Shown here: piece by piece, positions 49,492 to 61,742 of the stretch | Layout of the letters: every line of letters starts with the position of its first letter | How positions within the stretch are numbered: the first letter of the stretch is position 1 | Assembly: GCA_031213475.1 (NCBI GenBank) | Contig: JARUPZ010000024.1 | Span: 186,001-250,000, forward strand | Reading direction: 5' to 3' | Length of the DNA stretch: 64,000 nucleotides | From: Nereocystis luetkeana | Taxonomy: Eukaryota > Sar > Phaeophyceae > Laminariales > Laminariaceae | The notes under the pieces: model-generated | The model's database searches: none | Told to the model about the DNA's origin: nothing | The model's input: only the letters and a program-made list of their open reading frames with translations | Position numbers and translations under genes: made by a program

Positions 49492-49740
49492 GAGGCGTTC
49501 TACGATAAAGGTTCACCCTAAGTTTTCTGAGGCCCTTCACTTGAGGAGCTTTATCCCCCGCCCGAAAACCAACTTCTGCAAAAATCAAATTGCATCCCGA
49601 CGAAAACTCCCATGACCTACGTATATAAGGACGTGCGTTTTGGAATCATGCTTGAAATTCCGACGATTTTGGGTTGAGGAGCCCCGCCATTCAGGAAACA
49701 TTTTAGGGGAAATGTGCTACCTCTAGCGTAGGACGGGTCT
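49492..49740 (+). repeat. MITE family C, copy 2
   Basis: Aligns with 20349-20578 in the same orientation: GAGGCGTTCTACGATAAAGG on the left, CACTTGAGGAGCT and CCCGAAAACCAACTTC inside, ATGTGCTACCTCTA on the right. Confidence 0.6.
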
Positions 49741-50824
49741 CGTGGATGATGGGATATGTATCTTTTGCGATTCGGTTTGGAATCTTGAATTATAAGAAAG
49801 GCATCATTCGGTCCGGATAGAGTATTAATAGTAGTAGATGACAGGAAATAAACGGTTTGAATCCATACCGAATGCCCCCCCCCCCCCACCCCCCCCTGCA
49901 AGCACAAGGCTCTTTCGATGTAGACAAGCTGTCTTGTAGTTCAAGCAACCTATGTGGCGTTTACTGGACGACAGAACGGATGGTATGGACAGGCTAGATG
50001 TTTAGTAGCTCCAGCACACCTTGCCGCGTTCCCCGCAGGGCGTAAATGTTGGTTAGGACTGGTAGTGAAGTCGATGTTTACGGTTATGACGAGCGGAGGC
50101 AAGTACGCCTTGACGGTTCTATTTTTCTTGCCGAGCATGTTTGGTTTTAGTGAATTGTTGGGTTTGGCTGGTACATCTTGTTGGTGACTGCCTATGTGTG
50201 TTGGCGACACGGGAAGGGGCACCCCTGTGGCTGCAAAACATATACCGGCATGAGTATGACAGAGGGGATACAAAGCCATGATTTGGCACTAAACGCCCAA
50301 TTTCGTTTTTCCGATGTTGATGGATAGTTGCAATCTTGTTTAGGAATCAGAAAAAAGAGGTATCTGAAAGCTACGATTAGATTCACAAGCAAGTAGGTTT
50401 GCAGTTGTTTCTGCAATGAATCGTGGTGGCTTGTAGTTGGTCAGGTGCTCTCTGTAGCGGGGACGGCGTAAGCGACTTAAGCGTCGGGTACAGTACATGT
50501 TGCGGAGATGAATCCATAATATCTCGCTTTGGTGTCTGTATCTATGGTGGTAGTAGGAGGGTATATTTCGGGGTACCTCGCGATCTCCAGGCCCGTGTTC
50601 TTTTTCCGCCTTAGTGTTTGCTCTGCAAAGCGCATCAGTTGTAGTCTGTTTTGGGATTCGGAACAGTTGGAAGTGGAAATATGAAAGATATTTCGCTCGT
50701 CGTGCAAGGATGCGTTGCCTTTTAAGTTTGTCGTTCTCGTTGTTAAAGTGAAAATTATATACTATTTTGTTATATTTCGCCACTGGCTTGTGACGAATCC
50801 GCGAGGGTGTTGAGTTGGAATTTC
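49741..50824. other. Intergenic, nothing recognised
   Basis: Contains two C runs at about 49876-49897 and a TATTAATAG motif at 49823. Open frames on both strands have no domain support. Confidence 0.5.
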
Positions 50825-51080
50825 GAGCCATCCCACGGTAGGGGTGCACCAGCAGACGTTCCTGAGCCTCTCACAATAGGAGCTCAACATCTCACCCGAT
50901 ACAGTACTTGAAAGAAAAATGTTCGCGCCACCCGACCGGCACTTCTATGCGCTAGTCCTAGAACGAATATACGAATAAATTTTTCATCCCAACTGGTGGT
51001 TCCTCACTTACTTACTTAGAGAACTCAGTCGGTCAGAAGTCTTTGACCCAAAACGTGCAACTCCTACCGTGGGGTGACTC
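50825..51080 (-). repeat. MITE family A, copy 3
   Basis: 256 bases, reverse orientation, left end GAGCCATCCCACGGTAGGGG and right end the complement of the CACCCCACGGTAGG terminus. It is flanked by the 4-base duplication TTTC (50821-50824 and 51081-51084). It contains the family core (CACCCGACCGGCAC) and lacks the fold-back insertion. Confidence 0.85.
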
Positions 51081-52260
51081 TTTCCAGCATGACAGCTACG
51101 TGCAATCTTGTATCGGTCGGGGCTATTGACCTTTATAGGGGAGTGTGTATTTTGTCTGCCGGGTTTGTGTGCTGGTGTGATAGAGCCCCTGAGAGCACGC
51201 ATCCTTCTGCCGTGTCTTTTTTTGCTTCTTTCCTTCTGGGAGATCAATGATAGGTTGATTTGTAAGCTATTCCACAAGGAGCTATGCATCTACAAACATC
51301 GCTTCCTTGGGAAGAAACGTTTTCACTAAAGTTGTACTGTGAACGAGTCGGTTCCAGGTACTGCAAAGCATGCCTGTAAGACGTTTCGCTCAAATATCCC
51401 TAGACCTGACTCTATATAACGAACATCAAGGCCTATTAAACGACAAACCTTGATCCTATGCTCAAACTAAGTAATTACGAGGCAACGCCAAATCTTTCGC
51501 ACTTTCACCGCCCCAAAATGCAAATGTCTACGCCGTGTTCGAAAACAGACCCTGAGGTTCGGCACACGTACTATCTGAACCCATGCCAAGCCGTTGACGA
51601 ATATGCATTGCACTTTCTTTCCGTCCGCCGGGCAATTTCCGTCGTATTGAGACCCAAATAACCCAAAAACATTCGAAAAGGAAACTGTCTGGCGCAAAAC
51701 CAGACGTATTCAGTACCGGGTTGGCAGTCGTCCATGGGACGCACATTTGCCAACGTCCCAGTGCCTATCTCCCGGGACAAGAACGTGGGCATGGGAGGCA
51801 AACTAAATTTGGAGCGGTAGACCTGACCCAGCCTGTCTGTATCCTTATCCAGCGAGGGCTGTGCGTGTTGTCCTCACTCACTTGAGTCGAAGGCCATGGT
51901 GCGCCTCCTGCCCCACAATATTATTTCGATATTCGGGACAGCTCGATAACTGTTGTCATCTGATTTGTGCACACCAGCGTCCAAGCTGTTTTTGTTTTTT
52001 CGCACCCATGGCCGGCGCCCGCCACATATAATCGGCCTTGTGTGAAGACGGAGACCCTGTGGTGGGTCGGAACCGCTAAAGAACGCACTTTGTTCAGAAA
52101 TCATGACGCAGTCGTTGGTTTTGTCGATCGATGTCTGCCGAGAGCTCGGACCCTCGTCGCTTAGACCTAAACATCCACCAGAGTTTTTATGAAGCCAATT
52201 GTGGCCCCACATCGGCTCGAGGATTGTTTTTTTCGGGGTTTACAAACGTTTGACACTTAC
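51081..52260. other. Region downstream of the JmjC gene
   Basis: No independent gene. Minus-strand frames at 51874-52212 could hold a terminal exon of the JmjC gene after an acceptor-like CTCTCGGCAG, but they are not otherwise supported. Confidence 0.35.
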
Positions 52261-52551
52261 TTTCGGTTTGAAGAATCGTGTCCATAGCAAGCTGTACCAG
52301 AAAATGTCTGCCGGGGATCTTTGGAGTTAAAGTTTTTCATGGATACATTGCGTTCGCATTGGCAGAGGTCTTAGCGACTAACCATCATCGAACGTACACA
52401 CCATTCCCAAACCACAAATAAATGCCGTGTGATACACAGTGAAAACCTGTAGCACAATGCTGGTACCATACGCATCCTCTCGAAGGTCAACATCATCAAG
52501 ATGGGATTGGGAGGACACGGAAGAGCAGTAAAAGTTTGAATCATCACTTAC

Positions 52552-53519
52552 CCGAACGTGTTGTCCTGAACGTTCAGCGATGCGTGCCCCCAACCCTGAG
52601 CGATGTACATCACGTCACCACCATGCTGAGCGCACTCCATAAGTTCACCCCCCTCGTCACCCCCAGAGGCGTCGGCCTTAAGCGCTGCGAAATCTTTCCA
52701 GGGCCTTCCCTCCGCTTCTCCAGTGTACTCCTGAATGTGTCGTCTGGTCCACACCGCATCCCGAGGTGCCACCCAAAGCCATCTCTTCTTGCCCGCCACC
52801 ACCATGTTGAGGGCGTCGGAGTGCATGTGGAACGGGGCCCCGCTCCAGGCCTCTCCTTGATAGTACTGCATCTTCTGCATGCCCAGGAGGCCGCTTGGTG
52901 GCGGGCAAACGATAGGGTTGTGCCCGGAAGATGGCAGCGCGGCTTCCACAAATCTCCCCAGAACCTCTCGTCCTTCTACGCATGCCTCGGGGTCCATCTG
53001 AGAGACGTAGTGCGGAGCGCGTGTGTAGTACTTGCCGCTGGGGGTCTCTGCGGGAACTGCGGTGGCTTCGTCGGAGCTTGTAACGTAGTCTTTGAGTAGC
53101 ATGCGTTGTTTCGAGGCTTTGAAGCTTTTCGCGTAGGACACGCTGCCGACGTCTACAGTACGATGACCCCAGGCCTTCGTAAATGCGGCCGCATCGTGGT
53201 ACCGAAGCTGCTGTGAGATGTTGTGAGCCCCCTCCAGCTCACTAGAATCGGCGAGCAAATACGGGACAACGTTGCGAGTCATGACTGGCACGCCCTCGCC
53301 GACAAGGCGTCTCACGTCGGACAGAGCAGCGTTCGAAGAGATCCGCCATTTTTCCACCTCCGCCGTTTGTTCAGCAGTTCTCAAGGTCTTGTCCACGGCC
53401 ACATTCGGGAACAGCGGGATGACCACTTCGGGTATCTCGCACCTGAGCCATGGCATACGATATAATAAAGGGCAAACAGCGGGTAGAGTAATCAAATGGT
53501 GTAAAGCAGGCCACGGCAT
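52552..53519 (-). CDS. JmjC/cupin-type Fe(II)/2-oxoglutarate oxygenase, main exon
   Basis: One exon of 322 codons on the minus strand, ending at a strong donor (TTCGG|GTAAGT) in phase 2. The C-terminal half holds the cupin fold signature. The pair HSD in FHMHSDALNMVVAGKKRWLW gives the HxD iron ligands, and the second histidine lies in GDVMYIAQGWGHASLNVQD. Spacing and the GKKRWLW block fit JmjC/cupin_8 hydroxylases and demethylases. The N-terminal part (EVVIPLFPNVAVDKTLR) also looks globular. ATG 53519 is the first start, but an acceptor-like CTCAG lies just inside, so an upstream exon may supply the real N terminus. A 47-base exon at 52307-52261 (HFLVQLAMDTILQTE) is phase-compatible and may follow. 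The substrate (protein residue or small molecule) cannot be told from the sequence. Confidence 0.82.
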
Positions 53520-56500
53520 ATATATAGGGCATCTAATCTGTGGCGTCCGTGAACGTGTACTTTCTGTGACACATAGGTAAAGTCGGTTATGTTTACACCG
53601 AGCCTGATGCCTTGGGCGATGGGTACACTTGAATGTTAGGCGTAACTAGTGTTCGCTCATTGCCCGTTGTAGGTGGCTAAACAGCCGGAACATGTAACAG
53701 TCGGTCCGAAAATGGCCGTGTTTCGCCCCTCTTCCAATGGAAAAACAATGCCCAAGAAGGAAAATAGAACAAAAATACGAGTATACAGCTTGGTTCAAGC
53801 GGAACACCTCAACTTGTGTCTATGTCGAATGCCGCAAGAAAGGTATACTTCAACGACACATATGTCTTATCACATGGACATCACATGGTTGGTAAGGATG
53901 ATCGAAAATGGTGGCATACTCCGCTGTTTGGTTGAGGACCTGGGCTTGGCACTAGAGGCGAAACTACACCATCACAACGAACCACATTCGTTCAGAATAT
54001 TATTATAAGCAAAACAAGTGAGGCGTTTCAGTACAAAAAAAACGAAATAGGGAACAAACTATTAATAGTTCCAGGTACTTCGAAGCATGCTTGCAATAAT
54101 AGTGTTTGCGATACAACTCGACCCCATACTATTATATATATATATATTATATCTGGTACCAGGTATATTTTAATATAATTGTCAAGTACGTCAGCTGTGA
54201 GTTTGATTGGTTAAATAGTTGATACTCAGCTTTGCAAGCTGAGTAATGCGTCTCGTCTACACCCTCTGAATTTTCAGGACTCAGGGTCGGTGTTACATTC
54301 TAGCTCTTGGGCTCGGATCACAATTGGTTAGTACGACAAGCCCAAGCAAGCTGGTCTCTAGCGTCAGCAGCGGACAGCAGGCGACGACGCACAGCTGCAG
54401 CAGGCGGGCTTTTAGCGTCAGCAGTACCTTAGGTCACGTGCGCATGGCGCGACTAGCCCGTATGTACCTCGTCGTTACGATTCCACGAATCCCGTCACCA
54501 CGGAGAGCTGTCTCTGGACAGCCGTGACACCAAACAAACGTGCGTACGTAGACATCAAACGAGCGTGCGTACTACCATAGGGACCCTAAATGAATAGAGC
54601 AAACTCACAGGTTCTTCGTTTCGCAACACGACATGCGGACAGAGCAAAACACCGCTGTGTTTTTCAGGAAATCAAGAGTACGGGAGAAAGGGGAATCAAT
54701 ACTTTAAGGTCCTGCACTGCCCTGCCTGCGGCTGGTGCTGCTGCTGCTGTGCTGCAGCTATGCTGTACTTACTTGTGTGTCTGTAACTCAGATCGCTGCA
54801 TCCCATTTTGTGTGTATTTTGAGTGTTTTCGCCTGCATCCCGCCACCATTAAACAGTGTGGCTTGATACCTATGACAGCAAACACACCAACCATGCATGT
54901 TGGTAAGGTTTACCAGGCAAACTCGCATCGTTCTTTTCAAACCTCGACAGTGGCACAAAACGGAGCATCGCAGGAAGGGAACATGTCCTGCTCTGCTCTG
55001 TTTGGCGCTACGGCTGCAGCTGCCGCTGCTGCCGCTGCTGTTGGCGATGCTAGGTAAGTGCTGGTGCTCGGGGCTTTGCTGCGAACGCCCAGACAACCTT
55101 CTTGGAATCCTCTGCTCGGCAGATAGATGGTGTTTGCTATTATGTTCCACATTGATGACCTACCTGTTACAATATAACCTCTACCTGGTACGTATTATTT
55201 GTCACTACTTTTCGGCCGTGCGAGAGTCTCCATAATATACATGTCTTCACTCGTTGATTTTACTACGATTGATGCATGTATAATATGTGTTTTATGTCTA
55301 GAGGGGGGCACCGATATAAATAAGCTGGTAAGAGGGGCACAGGGATGCCGGTGCTGGGTAGAGCACGCTCCTTGGAGTTCACGAACTTGTTATTATTGCT
55401 CCTCAAGTGAGTTGAGAGGAACGGGGGAGAACCCGAGTGGGCGGTAGTGGGCTTCGCCAGGAACACAGGTCAGCTGAGCCCAGATGTCAGCCAGAACTAG
55501 CCTGGTATGCAGATACGAGTATTCCCATGCTAAAGATTCCCAAAGCGCTACGCACGCACGTGTAGTCATGCAAGGCTCGCGTTCGTGCGGGTATGTTCAA
55601 GAACGCTGCGCGAAACTGTGTAAGATTCGCAGACGGGTATGTTCCCTAACTGCTACGCATGATTGTATAACATTAGCAAACGGGTAAAGTACGTTCACAT
55701 ACGATATATATGCTACTCCATCACATTGGCCCACCCTGAATAGTCGTAGATAGATGCGGATCACACAACGGTAAAATATTATGGCCATATCATCCCCAAA
55801 TATGGAAGAGAGATCGAAATTGCGGCTATTCAAAGCAGAAATGAGGTGATACATCTACCTCACACCTCACTCGAGAAAAACCAGTAAGCGGAAGAAGAGA
55901 ATGAAAATCGAACGCAGGAAACCGGACAAGGCGCACAGGCGCGAAGAAAAGTTCATTCGTGACGGGAAAAATATATAGTCACCACCATAAGACCTGTTCG
56001 ATGATGCCGCTTTTAAAACAACAAAAACGTATGCGGGGGTCGATGTTGCGGCGTTGAGCTACGTACGAGCTGGAAACACGAACAATAGTTTCGCACACAG
56101 CATGCTACCAAACGGCGCACAATTAAACCCAGCTTGCAAAGCAGCAGCTTAGATATAGACGCACTAGATTGAGCGAATCGTACGCTTTCGAGGGCCCCTT
56201 GGGATTGGCGGCCGGCAGCACGAGAATGCTCCCGCCCCTTCGTTGCAAACCATGTCTTGTGCAGATCAAGTCGCAGGCTGTGTGCTCCTGGTTTACTGCT
56301 GTTGTTGGGGATGACGCATAAACAGAAAAAACGTACCCTCACACAGCCATCGACAATCGGCTGCGTGTTGTTACACTGCGCTTCGACGAGACCGGGATTT
56401 TCGACGGCGCTGCCCGCACCTTCTTGGAGGGGCGCCCAACCTCTAGGTCACGGGCAACTTGTCGTTGTGCGTGCAACTAGGCTTGAGCCTTGCTGTCAAG

Positions 56501-57171
56501 GCTGCATTCACTACGCGCCTGACGTTCTTCATGGTGCTGAGGTGTGTACTCGTACGTAGCTGCCACTCTGTCGGGAAAAGTGTGGAACCGTGTGTCTCAT
56601 ATTGTAGTCGAACCATCCCAAACAATTCGCACAAGGTGCTTGGGTTGAGACTTTTTCTCTGTCGTTTTCTCATGTGACAGCAGTGATGCGTTTGCATCTG
56701 AACGCTATTATTAATAGGGGTGACTCGCTTCTCCCTGCAACAAGGCCCAGTCACAGATGGTCTTCGCTGCGGCCATAGCACCGGGTGTGATGGCAACAGC
56801 TCGGCGTCCGGCCACGTTCGTGTATATAGTAGTACCGTTTGCCAGATAGATACAGCTATTAATTGTAGTGAAGACTGGGCGTCCTTCTTTTGTTTTTTTT
56901 TGTGAGAATATTTTTTTCGAAGTTCCCATCTTCCAAAAAGAGGATGATTCAACAGGGTCAACGTTTAAAGAAAAATTATTGTCGGCTCGTAGCTGTCAGA
57001 GCTCTTTCTTGCCGATCGAGTACAAAGTTCCAGCGGAGGGGATGTCATGTATTGATTCTTTAGTACCAATAATGTCAAGCACTTATTCCCTAGAAATAAC
57101 GTTCGGGCGTAGTAACCTGAAAAAAACAGTTTCCGCAAAATTCCAGGTCTTTTTGCGGGTCACGGGGTGTT
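53520..57171. other. Intergenic, no gene recognised
   Basis: Frames of up to 155 codons occur (54590-55057, plus; alanine- and cysteine-rich) without domain or splice support. An (AT)n stretch with a TACCAGGTA motif lies at 54131-54165, and another TACCTGGTA at 55182-55190. A poly-alanine-type GCTGCC run lies at 55011-55042. Confidence 0.45.
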
Positions 57172-58024
57172 AAAAATATCACGGGCCGGGTTGGGTCGGG
57201 TCGGCTCGGGTCAAAAGGTTTTCGAATCTCGCAGGTCGGGTCAGGTAAGGTCAAGAAGAGTGTAACATGTTATTCAAATATAACGGTTGGGGTCGGGTCG
57301 GGTCGGGTCGGGTCAACAATTTTTCAAACGTCACGGGTAAGGTCAGGTCGGGTGTAGAGGTGATGGAAAGCTCACGGGTCGAGTCAGGTCACGATCCGCG
57401 AGAAACGGGTCACTCGCCGGTCGGGCCAGCATTACCCGCGAGGTGTTTTTTGCTGACCCGCGGGTCGGACCCGGGCATGTTGTGGGTGGTTCACGGATCC
57501 GACTCTTCAAACGTTTTCCGCTTTCTTACCCAAAGGTTTATCTCGTACTATTACTCATAAATGCTCCTTTCTTTGGTATGATGTTCAAACATTAAAACAT
57601 CGTTAAACCCCTGCATATTTATTCATGCCCGCATCCATCCATACCCACTACGTAAAGCCAGACCACATACCGCTGCGGGGCACAAAACGAGTACTTAGTT
57701 GTTTTTGAGGTGCCGGGCCACGTGCCGAATGCGCGGGTCGAACGCGCGGGTCAAGATAAATGATATCGCGGGTCAAGGTGGCCCGACCCGCATGAAACCC
57801 GTGTATCAAGGGTCAATCGCAAGGTGTCGGTTTGGGTCGGTTCGGTTCGGGTCGGTTCGGGTCGTGTCGGGTCGGGTCGGATCGGGTCGGGTCGGGTCGG
57901 GTAAAAAGTGTTTCAAAATATCCCGGGTCGGGTCGGGTCGGGTCGAGTAAACAGACTTTAAGTTTTTCGCGGATCGGGTCCGGACAGCTGGACCCGACCC
58001 GTGAGGTTTGACCTGACCCGCGAA
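57172..58024. repeat. GGGTC-rich degenerate tandem tract
   Basis: About 850 bases in which GGGTCGGGTC-type pentamers form two main blocks (57181-57345 and 57825-57950). They are separated by less regular sequence containing GACCCGCGGGTC. The right edge switches to the complementary text (GACCCGACCCGTGAGGTTTG), so the tract is roughly an inverted structure. Protein-like frames of RPDPT type across it are by-products of the repeat. Confidence 0.85.
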
Positions 58025-58449
58025 AAGTCCAGCAATTTTCCAATCGGATGAACGAAAAAAACTGCATATCAATTCAGCCATCCTCTCTTTGTCCATTGAT
58101 TGGATGTGTATGTCGAACGCAAGCATCCATTTCGTTTCCTGTGTCGATTAATCGGGTATTATTGGCAGTTACACTGCATGTATGTAGCGTAAGACCAAGT
58201 ACTTGAGCGGTGAGAGGCTTTTCGAAAAGAAAAAAACGTTTTCATTAATGCTTTTTTTGTTGAACATGCTGGATTGTTTGTACCTGTCTGAAACGAATCC
58301 AATCCTAACGGCAGTGGTTCAGAAGGGTTACAGAGAGAGTTTACAAGGGAAGTACATGGGTTTGTAGCTAAACGAGGCTAAACTGAATAACAGAATCGGC
58401 GGCAGGGACAGACCAAATAGTTAATATATTTCTCCAGTACGCGGGAGAA

Positions 58450-60560
58450 ATAATTTATGCTGACAATGGAAAAACGATTGTGCACCCAGAAGGTGGAGAG
58501 AAGGAGAAGTAGTACACACAGTTAAGAGAGGAGATAGTGTTGACCCGGGGAGTTATAGAGGGATGGCGTTCTCAAGCAAAGCAACAGGCAAAACATTTTG
58601 CAAGATTTGGAACGATAGGGGAAAAACAATGGCGAAGAAGAAAGACAAAAAAATGAGCGAAGGGCAAGCAGGGTTTAGGCCAAACCGTAGCCGCGTACTC
58701 GTAGACCATGTGTACACATTAAGTGAGATAATCCTCGGTAGAAAAGACGCCGGCCTATCAGCGTACTCTTCCTTTTTTAGGTGTGCCGAATGCCTGCAAC
58801 ACAGTATAGAGAAATGTGTTGCTGGAAATGCTGTGGGTAAAGAGGCCAGAAAAAAAATGTGGAGAACGATTTTCGTTAGGTAGAATGTGCGAGAAATGCA
58901 GCGATGCTGGACGAGGAAGTATTGACGCTGGTATTGTACAAGGAGTTCCTCAGGGATGTACGTTATCACCTGCTTTATTCTCTAGATATATATCTAGTAA
59001 TGGCCTGCTAGTAGCAGTAGCAGTCGAGGTAGCAAGGCAGTGAGTCACGGTGGGGGAAGTTACGGTGTCGGGATTGATGTTTGCGAATAACTTGGTGGGG
59101 ATTTGGGAAACACCCGAAGAAAGGCAGAAACAATTAAAGGAAGCACCAGAAACCCCAAGGAAACGGGGGTTAGGGCGGACGTCAAGAAGTGCGCTGTACC
59201 GTAGTGGTGTGTAACGAAGACAGGGTGAACCCGGAAATATTCTGTTGAAAGTGCGGAGAAGATCAACTACCGATCGTAGACCAGTATACGTACCATGGCG
59301 TAGAGATCTCAAGAGAATGCTCTTGGGATACACGTAAAAACTGCATTGGGAAGGGGTAAATCACACGTAGGCAGGATGGATGCGATCCTAACAGACTCGC
59401 ACGTTGACACTACTAAGATCAAGATATGTATCCTAATGAGTGTGATAGTATCAAAGCTAGAACGTGAAGGGAAAGTATGGGAGGGGATCGCGAGGTTCGT
59501 AAATCAGTTGGAAAGAGTACAGATGTCAGCAGCGTTATTAACGTACGAAGGCAGCCAAGTACGACCAGTAGTGCCGTATGTATCAAGAGCAGGACTGGGA
59601 ATGTGCCCACTCAAAACGATTACCAGTAGAGACAGGAGCAGGCTGAAATTGCAACTTAAAGTAAGTGGGATATGCGCCAAAACAAAGTTGCCTGCCATAG
59701 TTGATGGAGCTGTGTATGACAAAGTTCCCGATGGGCGACCTGTAATATTATGGTGATTTGAGAACGTGTCGAAGGACTTAAATATATATATATATGAGAA
59801 CATAAATAAGTAGAAACCAAACTAAAATCATGTCTGCAGAGACGTTTTATAGGTAAAAAACTGAATTGTAATAAATGATAGAAATAAGAACATGGCTAGC
59901 GCTAAAAAAATAATGGGAGACCCAAGAAACACTTCTTATCGACATACATACGGGGGATAAAACGAAGGGGTAGGGATGAAACGCACGTGCATGTCCCAAT
60001 AATGAATTTCGGGAAAACGCTGAAACTGAGATATTGTGTACCAGGTAGGCCAGGTAGGTGACCTGGACCTGCCAGAGGGGAGAAATAGGTATTATATATA
60101 CCAGTAGCTAGAACGAGGAGGGAATGGATGCACAGATAGATGTGTCCATGTGGCAAATGAATAGAGTAGAACTCACATAGTGGTAGGAGAATGTGAAATT
60201 TACAAGGAAGAAGGGAAGTTGTTAGAAGAGAGGATGACGGAAATCGACGAATGAATGTGACATCAAGGAGTTTGGTATACTAGAAAGCACCGCGAAAACA
60301 ATCGTTATATCAACCCCTTCAGCACCGCACTCCCATATTATGTGGGGACAAAAAACTTAAATTCCAAGTAATTTGTCCCCAAAACGGGACTGGGGTCCTA
60401 AAAGGATGTTGGCCGGAAGCAGCGAAACAGTAAGGGAGTCAGACGAACAAAACGTTTGACTTGGAAGTCTGTAATTTATGGAAAAAACGTAATTAACGTC
60501 CAAATAAATGTTAGAGGTGTCTCTGCTAAGAAATGACTACGGCAGGCAACAAATGAGTAC
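58450..60560 (+). mobile_element. LINE copy 1, reverse-transcriptase and 3' region, decayed
   Basis: Reverse-transcriptase text is readable in fragments: EGQAGFRPNRSR and VDHVYTLSEIILGRKDAG (58650-58760), then IVQGVPQGCTLSPALFS (58933-58983). The catalytic block appears as MFANN (about 59079) where an active enzyme has F/YxDD, so both aspartates are lost. Farther on are DQYTYHGVEISRECSWDT (about 59280) and the shared 3' region. Stops and frameshifts separate the pieces. The copy ends near CAACAAATGAGTACCCCC, the same end point as copy 3. A fold-back element interrupts it at 60314-60405. The 5' limit is uncertain. Confidence 0.85.
60314..60405. repeat. Fold-back (hairpin) element, copy 2, nested in the LINE
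   Basis: About 92 bases with arms CCCCTTCAGCACCGCACTCC and the near reverse complement ending GGGTCCTAAAAGG. Both arms contain TGGGGACAAA or its complement. It is the same element as at 3346-3433. Confidence 0.75.
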
Positions 60561-60960
60561 CCCCACGCGTGCGTGTACGGTATGCAACACTTTATAGTTG
60601 TATACTCGTATGTACTTCGAAGTATATATTTATTTATTTTTTTACGACCATCCGCATTCTCCGTGATTTTCACTTTTTCTCTTCCTCTTCCTTTTCCAGT
60701 TTCTGATTGATAAGCCGTACTGAAGGAGCCGTGTGGCGTGGTTGAATGACAAACCTGCTCTGCTCGTTTCGTATTGTCTGACACCAAGGGGCTGGGTATA
60801 GTTGACGAACGCAGGGCGGAGACGGCAGTCTGGGTAGCAAGGTACTAGGCGGATTAGCAGGGGGAACCTGGCTATACTACTCGTACCACAAACTGCTGCC
60901 GCCACCTGGAGGGTGCTTTGGGATTTGGTCTGCATGTTATTTTCCCTTTGTTGTTTTCCT

Positions 60961-60999
<39 letters not shown>

Positions 61000-61742
61000 T
61001 TTTTTTTATTTGGTTCTTTGCCTTACTCTGTTTACAAGCAGTAGTGGTGTTTTTCTTTTTTTTTCTTCTTTTTTTTCCAGCTCGTTTTTTTTCAAGTGTT
61101 GGCCACCTCGCCTGCGGGGGGGGGGCACGACAGATTGTTTCTTCTAGTTTTGGTCTCATTTTTTTCTGCTTCTCTTTCGATTTGTCTACATTGTTTTGTT
61201 TTCTCTTGTTGATTGTTTCCTTTCGTTTCTCTATAATATAGAATGTGTATGTTGTGCCTGCCGTATCTAGTATAATGGCATGTATGTGGCATTGCATTGC
61301 CCACTGCTGTCTGCTGTGCTTACTGCATACATACCTGGTACGTGGCAACGTAGTATCTTTGTGGCGTAGTTTTGTGACCACATAACTTGTATCTCTTCTA
61401 GGATTGATTGAAGAATCGGCGTGGACGCTGGTTGTGCTGGATGTCGACGGTGAGAAAGGACGGTTTAATGTGAAGGACACACACACATAGTTTGGTGTTC
61501 GCACTGACTGGACGTAACTATAGTCCATCAGCTTAAGTTTTGCTGTCTTGTGATCCCGACTTTTTATCTCTCAATTTCTGGAGATCGATGTACGCCGATT
61601 CAAAGTCGGCAAGGACCGCGGGGTTGAGAGGAACTAAAAAATCCGGTGTCAATTTATTATTTTTGGAAAAAAATTATCCCCGGAAAAATGGCCGGGACTT
61701 GGGGGGGGGAAAAAAGTCTCGCTTGTCCTTTCTCCCCTGCAT
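60561..61742. other. Intergenic, low complexity
   Basis: Contains a (TTA)n run at 60965-60999, a T-rich stretch to about 61240 with a G run at 61118-61126, and a TACCTGGTA motif at 61332-61340. No gene. Confidence 0.55.

Noticed and set aside
54590..55057. Plus-strand frame of 155 codons ending in poly-alanine
   Set aside because: Mixed composition with a trinucleotide run at its end; no domain, and the minus strand is open too.
57806..58126. Proline/arginine/aspartate repeat protein on the minus strand
   Set aside because: A translation of the GGGTC pentamer tract, with no start or context.
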